Part shown: positions 40,868 to 49,384 of the stretch, one piece after another | Layout: every line of letters starts with the position of its first letter | Numbering within the stretch: position 1 is the first letter of the stretch | Origin: Alloalcanivorax dieselolei B5 | Lineage (GTDB): Bacteria; Pseudomonadota; Gammaproteobacteria; Pseudomonadales; Alcanivoracaceae | DNA length: 64,000 nt | Reading direction: 5' to 3' | Assembly: GCF_000300005.1 (NCBI RefSeq) | Contig: NC_018691.1 | Span: 1,364,001 to 1,428,000, forward strand | The notes under the pieces: model-generated | What the model saw: the letters and a program-made list of their open reading frames with translations, nothing else | Databases searched by the model: none | What the model was told of the DNA's origin: nothing | Made by a program: the position numbers and the translations under genes

Positions 40868-41404
40868 ATGCATATTGTATTGGGTTTGCTGGGGACGCTG
40901 GTCACGATTCTGTGGCTGCTTTATCGCCTGGCGGAGATGGGGATCGATCTGGGCGGACTGAATCCCTGGGCCTGGCGCCGTCGCCGCCAGTGGCGCGGTC
41001 GCAGCCAGGGCAACCCGATTTATGCTCTGGAAAGTCCCCTGGAAGTGACGGCGTTGTTAATGACCGCCGCCGCTAAACTGGATGGCGACATGAGCGGTGA
41101 GGAAAAGCGAACCCTGTTGACGCTGTTCCGGGAGACCTTCCACCTGTCCGAGGCCGAGGCCTCGGATCTGTTGACCGCGTGCGTGCATTTGTTTGGTAAG
41201 GGCGAGGAAATCCGGGATAACCTGGCGGCGGTGGTGCGGCCCTGTCTTGACCGGTTTTCGCCGGAGCAGGCCGAGTCGGCACTGAACCTGGTGGAACGGA
41301 TCACCCGGGTGGAGGGGAACCCGTCGCAGCGGCAACGGGATCTGCTCGAACAGCTGGCGCCGCTACTTCAGCCGGCCCCCGCGAAAAAGGGGCAATGGCA
41401 GTAG
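40868..41404 (+). CDS. Membrane-anchored TerB-like protein
   Basis: The 178-residue protein has one N-terminal membrane helix (IVLGLLGTLVTILWLLYRLAEMG), a basic stretch (RRRRQWRGRSQ) and a TerB-like helical domain (LEVTALLMTAAAKLDGDMSGEEKRTLLTLFRETFHLSEAEASDLLTACVHLFG). The AKLDGxMSxxE motif is the metal-binding Asp/Glu site of TerB-like domains. The domain was named from tellurite resistance; its biochemical role is unknown. The ATG at 40868 follows GGGAGGT. It probably acts at the cytoplasmic face of the inner membrane. Confidence 0.85.
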   Translation: MHIVLGLLGTLVTILWLLYRLAEMGIDLGGLNPWAWRRRRQWRGRSQGNPIYALESPLEVTALLMTAAAKLDGDMSGEEKRTLLTLFRETFHLSEAEASDLLTACVHLFGKGEEIRDNLAAVVRPCLDRFSPEQAESALNLVERITRVEGNPSQRQRDLLEQLAPLLQPAPAKKGQWQ

Positions 41405-41414
41405 TCTTCACGGG

Positions 41415-42206
41415 TTACGGCCACAGACTGACGAGCAGCATCAACAGTAGAAGCAGCAGGTAGGCCCGGGCGTGCAGCCGGTCATTAATCGCCGGGATGC
41501 AGTGTCTCGCGAACAGCATCCCGGCGACGCCCGCGATCACCAGGGCACCCAGAACCCTGGTGTTGACGTATCCCAGATATTCCGCACCAAGCGACTGGTC
41601 TTGTCCCAGCCACGCGTACATCACCGTGCCGACGATGGCCACCGGCATTGATAACGGGTTGGCGGTGCTGACGCAGTACTTCATGTCATGGCCATGCCGG
41701 CGTAACAGCGGAACCGTCATGACACTACCGCCAACGCCAAGCAGCGTGGAGATGGCGCCGATCAGCGGGCCGCCGACCCAGCGGGTCGTGAGGCCTATCC
41801 GGCGGGGCTTGGATTTACCCAGGAACCCCTTGCGCAGCAGGCCATCCAGCAGCGTCCCCGCCAGATAAACACTGAACAGTATGCGTAATATCGAATCGTC
41901 GAGAAGATCGGCCAGGCCGGCACCCAGCACGGCGCCCATGCCGATGGGAAGAAGGAGTGGGGTCAGGGCCTCTCTAAGCAGATATCCCCGGCGCCAATTG
42001 GTGTAAGTGGCATAGCCGGCGTTCAGGATCATCACCGCCGTGGACGTGGCCACGGCCACGCGCATGCCATTGCCGTCGCCAACGCTGGTGGCGTTGACGA
42101 AATGATAGACGAAGGGGACCACCACAAAGCCGCCGCCGAAGCCGAACAGCAAAGTGGTGATGCCGGTGGCGAAGCCGGCCACGGCAATGACGATAATGTA
42201 GTCCAT
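41415..42206 (-). CDS. TauE/SafE-family membrane permease
   Basis: The 263-residue inner-membrane protein has eight or so membrane segments. The TauE/SafE pattern is clear: YIIVIAVAGFATGITTLLFGFGGGFVVVPFV in the first half (GxGGG-x2-VP), repeated in the second half as LIGAISTLLGVGGSVMTVPLL. The family exports or imports sulfur-containing organic acids such as sulfoacetate or taurine-related compounds. The start is at 42206, just upstream of the divergent AraC gene. It converges on the TerB-like gene, 10 bp away. Confidence 0.9.
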   Translation of the reverse strand: MDYIIVIAVAGFATGITTLLFGFGGGFVVVPFVYHFVNATSVGDGNGMRVAVATSTAVMILNAGYATYTNWRRGYLLREALTPLLLPIGMGAVLGAGLADLLDDSILRILFSVYLAGTLLDGLLRKGFLGKSKPRRIGLTTRWVGGPLIGAISTLLGVGGSVMTVPLLRRHGHDMKYCVSTANPLSMPVAIVGTVMYAWLGQDQSLGAEYLGYVNTRVLGALVIAGVAGMLFARHCIPAINDRLHARAYLLLLLLMLLVSLWP

Positions 42207-42366
42207 GATAGTCGGGTCCCATTGTGCCTGGATTGTTTTCGGAGTCGAAAGCATACGTCGCTGCTGCCGAGCCGGTATCATCGATCCGGCCAACCCTGAT
42301 CGTGTTTCGGCCAGGGTGAGGCAGGATGGGCATAGCGGCCTGGGCACAGAGGCTTGGAAGAGGGCG

Positions 42367-43152
42367 ATGCGAAACATCCCTATCGACGACATTGACGATA
42401 CGCCGCGCCCCTTGGTGGCGATCCGCACCGATTATGCCGATGGGCAGGTGTTGCCCTGGCACCGCCATCGCCGGGTGCAATTGCTCTACGGCGCTACGGG
42501 TGTGATGCACGTTGCCACGGGGGCGGGGAACTGGGTGGTGCCGCCCGGGCAGGCGGTGTGGATCCCGGCCGAGGAAGCGCATCAAGTGCGCATGCTGGGG
42601 GTGAGCACGCACAGCCTTTATCTGGAACCCGACGCGGTGATCAGACCGCCGCCGATGTGCCAGGTGGTGAAAGTGTCGCCGTTGCTGCGTCAGCTGTTGG
42701 CGGAAGCGGTACAGTTACCTTTGTTGTATGACCTGGATGGCAGGGACGGCACCTTGGCGGGTCTGGTTTTCCATGAGCTGGCGCGGCTGTCGTCTTTGCC
42801 GTTCCATATTCCGTTGCCCGAGGATGAGCGCTTGCAGAAGGTCTGCCGCGCGTTCCTGGATGAGCCGGATATTCACGCTCGTATCGAACACTGGCTGCCG
42901 CGTCTGGCCATGAGCGAACGCACTTTCAGCCGCCTGTTCAAACAGCAAACCGGCCTGTCGTTTCTGCGTTGGAAACAGCAGGCTTGCGTGGTGCTGGCGC
43001 TGGAGCGTTTGACCGCAGGGGAATCGATCACCCGCATTGCCCTTGAATACGGCTACGACAGCCCGGCGTCGTTCTCCACCATGTTTCGGCGGCGGCTCGG
43101 CCAGCCGCCCTCCCATTACCGCCCCGACCGCCCACGGCATCGCCTGGATTGA
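42367..43152 (+). CDS. AraC-family regulator with cupin N-terminus
   Basis: The 261-residue protein has an RmlC/cupin-like N-terminal half (HRHRRVQLLYGATGVMHVATGAGNWVVPPGQAVWIPAEEAHQVRMLG) and the AraC HTH pair (ARIEHWLPRLAMSERTFSRLFKQQTGLSFLRWKQQACVVLALERL, then ITRIALEYGYDSPASFSTMFRRRLGQPPSHYR). This NimR/YdeO-like architecture usually governs a nearby exporter. The TauE/SafE gene is divergent, 160 bp upstream, and is the likely target. The upstream frame from 42205 does not carry a protein-like pattern; ATG 42367 follows AAGAGGG. Confidence 0.9.
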   Translation: MRNIPIDDIDDTPRPLVAIRTDYADGQVLPWHRHRRVQLLYGATGVMHVATGAGNWVVPPGQAVWIPAEEAHQVRMLGVSTHSLYLEPDAVIRPPPMCQVVKVSPLLRQLLAEAVQLPLLYDLDGRDGTLAGLVFHELARLSSLPFHIPLPEDERLQKVCRAFLDEPDIHARIEHWLPRLAMSERTFSRLFKQQTGLSFLRWKQQACVVLALERLTAGESITRIALEYGYDSPASFSTMFRRRLGQPPSHYRPDRPRHRLD

Positions 43153-43162
43153 GGTGGTCGCC

Positions 43163-43855
43163 TCAGTTGTCTTGCGATAGACGCCGCGCCGCCCGGCGGG
43201 TGGCTTCCCAGCGTGCCGGCATGGCCGCGGCCATGGCGTCATTGACTTTATCCAGTATCGGCGCCGGCGCGGTTTCCGGGCGGCCCGCGTTGAAGGGGGG
43301 CTGTGGCGCGTACTCCAGTCCGAGCTGAATTGCCTGGGCGACATCGGCGCCGGCCAGTTCCTCGATCACGGTGAGCGCGAAATCAATACCCGCGGTCACC
43401 CCGCCACCGGTGATCAGATTGCCGTCGCGCACCACTCGTTCCGGATCGGCGATGGCGCCGAGTTCACCGAGCATATCCCGCCAGGCCCAATGGCAGGCGG
43501 CCCGCTTGCCTTCCAGCAGGCCGGCGGCGCCGAGAATCAGGGAGCCGGTGCACACAGAGGTCAGATAACGGGCACTGGCGGCCAACCGTTTGAGTTCCGA
43601 CAGATAGGCCGGGTCCTCCATCACCGCCACGCAGCCCAGGCCGCCGGGTACACACAGCACATCACAGTGGGGGATATCGGTGAGTGCCGCCAGCTCGGCG
43701 AATACCAGACCGTCGGCGTGCACCGGATCACCGTGCAGAGAAGCCACCTGGATCCGGGCACCCGGCAGCCGCGCGAAGAACATATGCGGGCCGGTGAAAT
43801 CCAGATGGGTGACATCATCGTAAACGGCGAACACGATATTCAAAGTTTGCGTCAT
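43163..43855 (-). CDS. DJ-1/PfpI-superfamily protein, isonitrile hydratase-like
   Basis: The 230-residue protein opens with IVFAVYDDVTHLDFTGPHMFFARLPG and has PHCDVLCVPGGLG, then the nucleophile elbow YLTSVCTGSLILGAAG (Cys about 108) and AWRDMLGELGAIADPERVVRDGNLITGGGVTAGIDFALTV. The TSVCTGS and GGVTAGID blocks are those of isonitrile hydratase (InhA) and ThiJ/PfpI AraC-fusion-type proteins. It is divergent from a GlxA-type AraC regulator with the same fold, 79 bp apart. GGAG precedes the ATG at 43855. Its substrate may be a small nucleophile-sensitive compound. Confidence 0.88.
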   Translation of the reverse strand: MTQTLNIVFAVYDDVTHLDFTGPHMFFARLPGARIQVASLHGDPVHADGLVFAELAALTDIPHCDVLCVPGGLGCVAVMEDPAYLSELKRLAASARYLTSVCTGSLILGAAGLLEGKRAACHWAWRDMLGELGAIADPERVVRDGNLITGGGVTAGIDFALTVIEELAGADVAQAIQLGLEYAPQPPFNAGRPETAPAPILDKVNDAMAAAMPARWEATRRAARRLSQDN

Positions 43856-43934
43856 GGTGGGTCTCCTGCTTGACGCCTTCAGATTAGGGGAGCAAGGTGG
43901 TGGCGCCAATGACCAGTTTCCCTCGATTTCCGTC

Positions 43935-44888
43935 ATGCATCGAATTGCCTTCTATGTGTTCCCCGACTTCCAGTTGCTGGATCTCAGCGGCCCGCTGGCG
44001 GCCTTTCAGAGGCTGGATCAGCTGGCCCCGGAGCAGGCCTACGATCTACGCGTGCTTTCCCGCCAGGGCGGCGGCGTGCGCAGCACCGCCGGTATCACCA
44101 TAGACACCCTCAAACCCGGTCGTGCGATGCTGGATACGCTGATTGTGGTCGGTGGCAGGGGGGCTCACCGGTTAGCCGAACAGCGCGAAGAACGGGACAC
44201 TGTCCGGCGTCTGGCGCGGCGAGCCAACCGGGTCGCCAGTGTCTGTACCGGTGCGGTGATCCTGGCGGCGGTGGGACTTTTGGACGGGCGCCGCGTGACC
44301 ACGCATTGGCGTTATGCCGCTCAACTGCAACGGCACTATCCGGCATTGAAGGTGGAAGGTGACCGCATCTACATCCGTGATGGCCATATCTGGACTTCCG
44401 CGGGCATCACCGCCGGTATCGATCTGGCGCTGGCCATGATCGAGCAGGATCTGGGGTTGGAATTGTCGCGCGCGGCCGCCCGGGAGCTGGTGGTACAGCA
44501 ACGGCGCTCCGGAGATCAGTCGCAGTTTTCCGAGGCGCTGGCGCTGGAGCCTGAATCCGATCGCGTTCGCATGGCGCTGGACTTTGCCCGTGCCCATCTG
44601 CATGAACCGTTGCCGGTGGAACGTCTGGCCGAGGCGGCTTGTTTGGGAACGCGCCAGTTCAGCCGGTTGTTCCGTGCCGAAACCGGGGAGACCCCGGCGC
44701 GGGCAGTGGAACGGCTGCGGGTGGAAGCGGCCCGGCACCGGGTGGAAGCCGGCCACGAGCCCATCGAGCGGATTGCCGCCATGTTCGGATTCAATGATCC
44801 GGAACGAATGCGCCGCGCCTTCGTTCGCCGGTTCGGGCATCCTCCGCAGGCGCTGCGGCGCCAGGCCCGCCGGGACACTCGACGCTGA
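43935..44888 (+). CDS. GlxA-type AraC regulator (PfpI-like domain plus AraC HTH)
   Basis: The 317-residue protein joins an N-terminal DJ-1/PfpI domain (IAFYVFPDFQLLDLSGPLAAFQRLDQLAPEQ, RVASVCTGAVILAAVGLLDGRRVTTHWRY, SAGITAGIDLALAMIEQDLG) to a C-terminal AraC HTH (LPVERLAEAACLGTRQFSRLFRAETGETPARAVERLRVEAARHRVE, then IERIAAMFGFNDPERMRRAFVRRFGHPPQALRR). This is the GlxA/FtrA layout. The catalytic-type Cys is present in SVCTGA, so the sensor domain may still bind or react. It is divergent from the isonitrile-hydratase-like gene and probably controls it. Confidence 0.9.
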   Translation: MHRIAFYVFPDFQLLDLSGPLAAFQRLDQLAPEQAYDLRVLSRQGGGVRSTAGITIDTLKPGRAMLDTLIVVGGRGAHRLAEQREERDTVRRLARRANRVASVCTGAVILAAVGLLDGRRVTTHWRYAAQLQRHYPALKVEGDRIYIRDGHIWTSAGITAGIDLALAMIEQDLGLELSRAAARELVVQQRRSGDQSQFSEALALEPESDRVRMALDFARAHLHEPLPVERLAEAACLGTRQFSRLFRAETGETPARAVERLRVEAARHRVEAGHEPIERIAAMFGFNDPERMRRAFVRRFGHPPQALRRQARRDTRR

Positions 44889-44930
44889 GGATCCTGCTCC
44901 CTCCTCCTTCGTGTTCCACCGCCATCATTA

Positions 44931-44944
44931 TTGATTCAGATCAC
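44931..44944. promoter_or_regulatory. FNR/DNR-like box 1 upstream of nirK
   Basis: TTGATTCAGATCAC matches the FNR/ANR/DNR consensus TTGAT-N4-ATCAA at nine of the ten defined positions. It lies about 150 bases before the nirK start. Confidence 0.6.
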
Positions 44945-44990
44945 TGATCATTCCGGTTTGTCACCGCCATGTGTTGGTGCGGTTCACTCA

Positions 44991-45004
44991 TTGATACCGG
45001 TCAA
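44991..45004. promoter_or_regulatory. FNR/DNR-like box 2 upstream of nirK
   Basis: TTGATACCGGTCAA fits the TTGAT-N4-RTCAA form typical of denitrification genes. A TATTTAAT-like -10 region lies near 45030-45037, so the box would sit at about -41, the class II activator position. Activation under low oxygen with nitrite or nitric oxide is the expected regulation (established for DNR/NNR; inferred here). Confidence 0.7.
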
Positions 45005-45081
45005 AACATAAAGATTCATTTTAAATGCATATTTAATCCAGACCGCGACGTAGAGCCCGATAACCAAAGTGAGGGTCGGCC

Positions 45082-46146
45082 ATGAAATCTGGATTAACAT
45101 CACATACCGTACTGAAGCAGCTCGCCGGGGGGATCGCTCTGGCACTTCTCTTGAATGGGTGCACAACCGGCAAGGCAACAGCCGAAGCACCGCTTCCGGT
45201 GGAGCAGGCTCAATTAACGGCACCGCCGCTGGTGCCACCACCGATTTCCCGCAAAGGTCCCGCCAAGGTGGTGGTGGACCTGGAAATGGTGGAACAGGAA
45301 ATGCGCCTTTCCGATGGCGTTACCTACGAGTTCTGGACCTTCGGCGGCACGGTGCCCGGCAGCTTCATCCGGATCCGTGAGGGTGACACCGTTGAGTTCC
45401 ACCTCAAGAACCGCCATGACTCCCATGTGGCGCACAACATTGATCTGCACGCGGTCACCGGAACTGGCGGTGGCGCGGAAGCCACCTTCACCCTGCCGGG
45501 CCACAAAACGCAGTTCACCTTCCAAGCCCTGAACCCCGGTCTGTACGTCTATCACTGCGCCATGGCGCCGGTGGGAATGCATATCGCCAACGGTATGTAC
45601 GGCCTGATTCTGGTGGAGCCGGAGGAGGGATTGCCACCGGTGGATCGTGAGTACTACGTCATGCAAGGCGACTTCTACACCGAGGGCGACCATGGCGCAC
45701 CGGGTCTGCAACCGTTCAGTCTGGAAAAGGCGGTGGACGAGCACCCCACCTACGTGGTCTTCAATGGCAGCGAAGGGGCGTTGACCGGGGAAGGGGCGCT
45801 GACCGCCAACGCCGGGGATAAGGTCCGTCTGTTTGTCGGCAACGGTGGCCCCAACCTGGTATCCAGTTTCCACGTGATTGGCGAGATCTTCGATCGCGTC
45901 TTCTACGAAGGGGGCAGCAAGTATCAGGAGAACGTGCAAACCACGCTGATCCCGGCGGGGGGAGCCGCCATGGTCGAGTTCACCACCGAGGTCCCGGGTA
46001 ACTTCATTCTGGTCGATCACAGTATCTTCCGCACTTTCAACAAAGGCGCGCTGGGCATTCTCAGTGTGGACGGAGAGATGAAACCGGAGATCTACACCGG
46101 CCAGCAGTTCAGTGGGGAATACCCTGAAGCCGAGGGTGGGAGATAG
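45082..46146 (+). CDS. nirK: Copper-containing nitrite reductase, lipoprotein form
   Basis: The 354-residue protein reduces nitrite to nitric oxide. All NirK ligands are present: type 1 copper His118, Cys159, His167 and Met172 ([22 protein letters not shown]); type 2 copper His123, His158 and His313 (LVDHSIF); catalytic Asp121 and His264 (SSFHVIG). The N-terminus is a lipoprotein signal, LLLNGC with Cys27, so the enzyme would be anchored in the periplasm rather than soluble. Two cupredoxin domains make up the rest at the normal NirK size. It is the first gene of nirK-nirV-sco-azurin, with nirV 3 bp downstream, behind two FNR/DNR-type boxes. Confidence 0.95.
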   Translation: MKSGLTSHTVLKQLAGGIALALLLNGCTTGKATAEAPLPVEQAQLTAPPLVPPPISRKGPAKVVVDLEMVEQEMRLSDGVTYEFWTFGGTVPGSFIRIREGDTVEFHLKNRHDSHVAHNIDLHAVTGTGGGAEATFTLPGHKTQFTFQALNPGLYVYHCAMAPVGMHIANGMYGLILVEPEEGLPPVDREYYVMQGDFYTEGDHGAPGLQPFSLEKAVDEHPTYVVFNGSEGALTGEGALTANAGDKVRLFVGNGGPNLVSSFHVIGEIFDRVFYEGGSKYQENVQTTLIPAGGAAMVEFTTEVPGNFILVDHSIFRTFNKGALGILSVDGEMKPEIYTGQQFSGEYPEAEGGR

Positions 46147-46149
46147 AGG

Positions 46150-46908
46150 ATGAAAGGGAAGGGGAGCTGGATTCCGTTGCTGTGTGTACTGAGCACGGCG
46201 GTGCTGGCGAACGAGTACGTGCCATTGCCCGGCGGCCCCTTCCACTCCAGTTTACGGTTTGGCAACGGCGGTGATAAGGGCGTCGTCGCCGGGTATCAGC
46301 TGATGTCAAAACCGGTGCGTGAAGTGGAATTTCTGGCTTTTGTCGAGACGCACCCGCAATGGCGCCGGGACCGGATTCCCGGTCTGTTCGCCGACGCCGG
46401 CTACCTGTCTCACTGGGAAAGTCCGCTGGCTCCACACCCCGGCACTCTGAATTTCCCGGTGACCCGGGTGAGCTGGTTCGCCGCGGACGCCTACTGCCGT
46501 GCCCGGGGCGCGCGGTTGCCGACCTGGCTGGAGTGGGAATTCGCTGCCGCCGCCGATGCCCACCAGACGGATGCCCGTGATGATGCCGATCGCCGCCGCC
46601 GGATCCTGACCGTGGGCACCCCCGGGGCTCACCGTGCCGCCGGAGAGAGCGAGCCAAATGTGTATGGCGTGCATGACCTTCATGGGCTGGTCTGGGAATG
46701 GCCCTGGGACCACGCCGGCATGATGGCCGCCGCCGATAACCGCAACGTCGATACCGAAAGCCCGCTACGGTACTGCGGTGGCAGTGCGCTGGCCTTCTCC
46801 GATCGCCGTGATTATGCGGTGATCAAACGAGTGGCCTTGCTGTCGGCACTGTCCGCCCGGACCACCTTATTCAACCTCGGCTTTCGTTGTGCCAAGGAGC
46901 TACCATGA
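46150..46908 (+). CDS. nirV: NirV, formylglycine-generating-enzyme-like protein
   Basis: The 252-residue secreted protein (signal sequence GSWIPLLCVLSTAVLANE) has a C-type-lectin-like FGE/SUMF1 fold: PLPGGPFHSSLRFG, KPVREVEFLAFVETHPQW, FPVTRVSWFAADAYCRARGARLPTWLEWEFAAAA, then VYGVHDLHGLVWEW and TLFNLGFRCA. The family member NirV accompanies nirK in many denitrifiers; its role in NirK maturation is suspected but unproven. The second FGE active-site Cys is not evident, so it is unlikely to make formylglycine. It starts 3 bp after nirK and its TGA overlaps the ATG of the SCO gene. Confidence 0.9.
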   Translation: MKGKGSWIPLLCVLSTAVLANEYVPLPGGPFHSSLRFGNGGDKGVVAGYQLMSKPVREVEFLAFVETHPQWRRDRIPGLFADAGYLSHWESPLAPHPGTLNFPVTRVSWFAADAYCRARGARLPTWLEWEFAAAADAHQTDARDDADRRRRILTVGTPGAHRAAGESEPNVYGVHDLHGLVWEWPWDHAGMMAAADNRNVDTESPLRYCGGSALAFSDRRDYAVIKRVALLSALSARTTLFNLGFRCAKELP

Positions 46909-47567
46909 AAGCGAATCGTGAAGAAAATACGCAATCCCGCTCCGCTGTGAGCAGACCCTGGGACTTCCTGAGTGTGCTGTTGCCCTTGCTGGTGTTGACG
47001 ATGCTGATACCTCAGGCGGTGCGTGGCGAGCAAAGTCTGCCCGGCGACTCCGTCTACGCACTGTCTGCGACGTTGGAAAATGAGCTAGGGAAGGCATTGC
47101 AGTGGCGTGATCTGCGTGGAGAACCCCGCCTTGTTTCGATGGTGTACACCCGCTGCCGAATGAGCTGTCCGCTGATCATTCACCAGGGCATGAGCGTGCA
47201 ACAGCGGCTCCTGGAAGAGGGGGCGGCGGCTCCCCGGCTACTGATCATTTCCATGGATCCGGACCATGACACGCCTGAAGTGCTGGCGGAAACCATGACC
47301 CGTTATCGTCTGTCGCCGCAACGGGCGACCTTTTTGCGGCCCCGGGATCACCAGGAGCGAACCATAGCCGCGCTGCTGGATATCCGCTTCCGTCAACGTG
47401 ACGACGGCGGCTTTGATCACACCAATGCCTGGCTGCTGTTGGACGCCGATGGCCGCATCGTGGCACGTACCGAGAAAATGGCCGGCGTCCCGGATCCGGC
47501 CTTCGTCCGTGAGGTCGAGGCGGTCATGGCATCCCATCACTCTCAAGCTCAAGGAGATCACCGATGA
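46905..47567 (+). CDS. SCO1/SenC-family copper chaperone
   Basis: The 220-residue protein has an N-terminal membrane segment (FLSVLLPLLVLTMLIPQAV) and a thioredoxin-like domain with the SCO copper site: C84-RMS-C88 in VYTRCRMSCPL and His172 in GGFDHTNAWLLLDADG. SCO proteins deliver copper to respiratory copper enzymes or keep their cysteines reduced. Its ATG overlaps the nirV stop, and its own TGA overlaps the azurin ATG, so translation of all three is coupled. A role in loading copper into NirK or azurin is the natural inference. Confidence 0.9.
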   Translation: MKANREENTQSRSAVSRPWDFLSVLLPLLVLTMLIPQAVRGEQSLPGDSVYALSATLENELGKALQWRDLRGEPRLVSMVYTRCRMSCPLIIHQGMSVQQRLLEEGAAAPRLLIISMDPDHDTPEVLAETMTRYRLSPQRATFLRPRDHQERTIAALLDIRFRQRDDGGFDHTNAWLLLDADGRIVARTEKMAGVPDPAFVREVEAVMASHHSQAQGDHR

Positions 47568-48019
47568 ACACTGCTTTTTACACTACTGTCGGCTTGCTGA
47601 TCTGGGGGCTGTCCTCTCTGGCACAGGCCGCCGATAACTGCCAGGTTACCCTGCATGGCGACGACAATATGCGCTTTGACCAATCCGAGATCACGGTGTC
47701 CTCCCAATGTGAAGCCGTGACCATTGAATTGGTGCACAGCGGCAAGCTCGGCGCGAACGTCATGGGCCACAACGTGGTGGTGACGCTGACCGGAGACTTC
47801 AAGGACGTGGCGAAAGCCGGAATGAAGGCCGGGCCGGAGAACGGTTATGTGCCGGCTGACGATGACCGCGTCATCGGCGCCAGTGACATGATCGGGGGTG
47901 GGCAATCCACCTCGCTGACCATTACCGGGAATCGTTTGAGAGCGGCAGAGGACTATACCTTCTTCTGCAGCTTCCCCGGCCATTGGACGATGATGAAAGG
48001 GAAACTGGTGGTGAACTAA
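47564..48019 (+). CDS. azu: Azurin
   Basis: The 151-residue periplasmic blue copper protein has a signal peptide (LLIWGLSSLAQA cleaved before ADNC) and a mature part of about 128 residues, the normal azurin size. The type 1 copper ligands are His69 (GHNVV), Cys135, His140 and Met144 (FFCSFPGHWTMM), and the structural disulfide is Cys26-Cys49. It passes single electrons, here most likely to the adjacent NirK. AAGGAG precedes its ATG, which overlaps the SCO stop codon. It is the last gene of the nitrite operon. Confidence 0.95.
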   Translation: MNTAFYTTVGLLIWGLSSLAQAADNCQVTLHGDDNMRFDQSEITVSSQCEAVTIELVHSGKLGANVMGHNVVVTLTGDFKDVAKAGMKAGPENGYVPADDDRVIGASDMIGGGQSTSLTITGNRLRAAEDYTFFCSFPGHWTMMKGKLVVN

Positions 48020-48134
48020 CCGTTACCCTGGAATTCAAGTCGAATGCTGATACCCTGTCCGGAAGTCTTCCACACTGCCGGCGCCGCGCCTTCAAGCAGG
48101 GCCTTCAAACAGGCGGTGAAAGAGGTGATCAGGG

Positions 48135-48500
48135 ATGAAACCGCTCTTCGAGAAAATAATGGACGGAGCCGGCTTGTTGACGCTGCTCGGGGTCGGCTTG
48201 TTGTTTCTGGGAGTCGGGTATCTGTTAGCGACCCTCGCTCTGATGGGCGGTATAAAAGTCCTGATAGGATTCCTGGTCCTGGCGACGCTGGCTGGATTGA
48301 TGGAAGCGGGCGTGGCCGCGATTCTCTTGCTTCCATATCGGTTATTGGTCCGTATCTTCGGTAACAAGACCGAGCCGCCTCCCTCCGTGTCTGAAGAAGG
48401 TAAGGCGCAAGGCCGCAGGGTGGGGCGATATGCCCTATGCCTGCTGGTTTTGGGGGCCATGATTGGCGTGGGCCAGCATTTTGTCGAAAGAGTGCATTGA
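48135..48500 (+). CDS. Hypothetical inner-membrane protein
   Basis: The 121-residue protein has three probable membrane helices: LLTLLGVGLLFLGVGYLLATLAL, IKVLIGFLVLATLAGLMEAGVAAILLL, and ALCLLVLGAMIGVGQHF, with a charged loop (FGNKTEPPPSVSEEGKAQGRRVGR) between the second and third. I recognise no family. GATCAGGG precedes the ATG. It is on the same strand as the azurin gene but 115 bp away, and 51 bp before the transglutaminase-like gene, with which it may be cotranscribed. Confidence 0.7.
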   Translation: MKPLFEKIMDGAGLLTLLGVGLLFLGVGYLLATLALMGGIKVLIGFLVLATLAGLMEAGVAAILLLPYRLLVRIFGNKTEPPPSVSEEGKAQGRRVGRYALCLLVLGAMIGVGQHFVERVH

Positions 48501-48551
48501 TAGGGTTCTCGTTCGTACGGGTGATGTCCATTTTGGAGAGATAGGAAGGGT

Positions 48552-49121
48552 ATGGAAACGTTTTTGGCTTCGACCGAGGTAGTGGATTGGCACCATCCGG
48601 ATGTTCGGGCTTTGGCCGATGAGTTGTCGCGGCAGGAGGATAATCCCGTGGGGATAGCGGAACGGTGTTTTCTCTGGGTGCGTGATGAGATTCGCCATTC
48701 CATCGATTATCAACTCTCCCCGGTGACCTGCTCGGCATCACAAGTGCTGCGCGAACGCAGCGGCTTCTGTTACGCCAAGAGCCACTTGCTGGCGGCACTG
48801 TTGAGGGCGAATGGCTTGCCCGCCGCCCTTTGCTACCAGCGTCTGAGCGTCAATGACGATGGTGCTCCGTATTGTCTGCACGGACTCAACGCAGTGTTCC
48901 TGCCGGAGCACGGTTGGTATCGGATAGATGCCCGTGGTAATCGGCCGGGTGTCGATGCCCGCTTCGAACCGCCGGTGGAGCGCCTGGCGTTCCCTCTTGA
49001 TCTGCCGGGTGAGCGGGATCTGCCCGGCTATTACCCCGATCCGCTGCCGGAAGTGGTGGCGGCGCTGAACGCGTACGACGATGCTCAAGTGCTCTTGAAG
49101 CATTTGCCGGACTGGGAGTAA
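48552..49121 (+). CDS. Transglutaminase-like cysteine peptidase-fold protein
   Basis: The 189-residue protein has a transglutaminase-like core: ASQVLRERSGFCYAKSHLLAALLRANGLPAALCYQRL (Cys nucleophile in GFCYAKS), YCLHGLNAVFLPEHGWYRIDARG (His in LHGLN and Asp in RIDARG). The Cys-His-Asp triad is intact, so it may act as a protease or amidase. There is no signal peptide. Similar small proteins are common in gammaproteobacteria, with unknown substrates. The start has a GGAAGG site upstream. Confidence 0.87.
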   Translation: METFLASTEVVDWHHPDVRALADELSRQEDNPVGIAERCFLWVRDEIRHSIDYQLSPVTCSASQVLRERSGFCYAKSHLLAALLRANGLPAALCYQRLSVNDDGAPYCLHGLNAVFLPEHGWYRIDARGNRPGVDARFEPPVERLAFPLDLPGERDLPGYYPDPLPEVVAALNAYDDAQVLLKHLPDWE

Positions 49122-49224
49122 GCAGTATCGCGGCCCATTTCTGTATGAAGAGGGTCGGTATTTGAATTCCTGCCAGGGTTATATCGGCAGGCGCTGCAGA
49201 CATGAATTCAAAGATGGCTACAAG

Positions 49225-49303
49225 GCCGCTGTAGGAGCTTGCCTTGCAAGCGAATCCTTGGGCTCAGGAAGCCTTCGCTTGCAAGGCAAGCTCCTACAGC
49301 GAC
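49225..49303. repeat. REP-type palindrome pair (BIME-like)
   Basis: Arms 49227-49254 and 49274-49301 are perfect 28-base reverse complements around a 19-base loop, and pairing continues imperfectly on both sides. The sequence starts CGCTGTAGGAGCTTGCC, the shape of Pseudomonas-type REP elements. It lies between the transglutaminase-like gene and the convergent small gene, and could end transcription. Confidence 0.82.
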
Positions 49304-49384
49304 TTCGTAGTCCCTTCCGTGGGAAGCTGTCGGGCGAGATAGGTCGTTTCGAAATTGTGGGGCAGCGGTGGTCCTTACGGGGGT

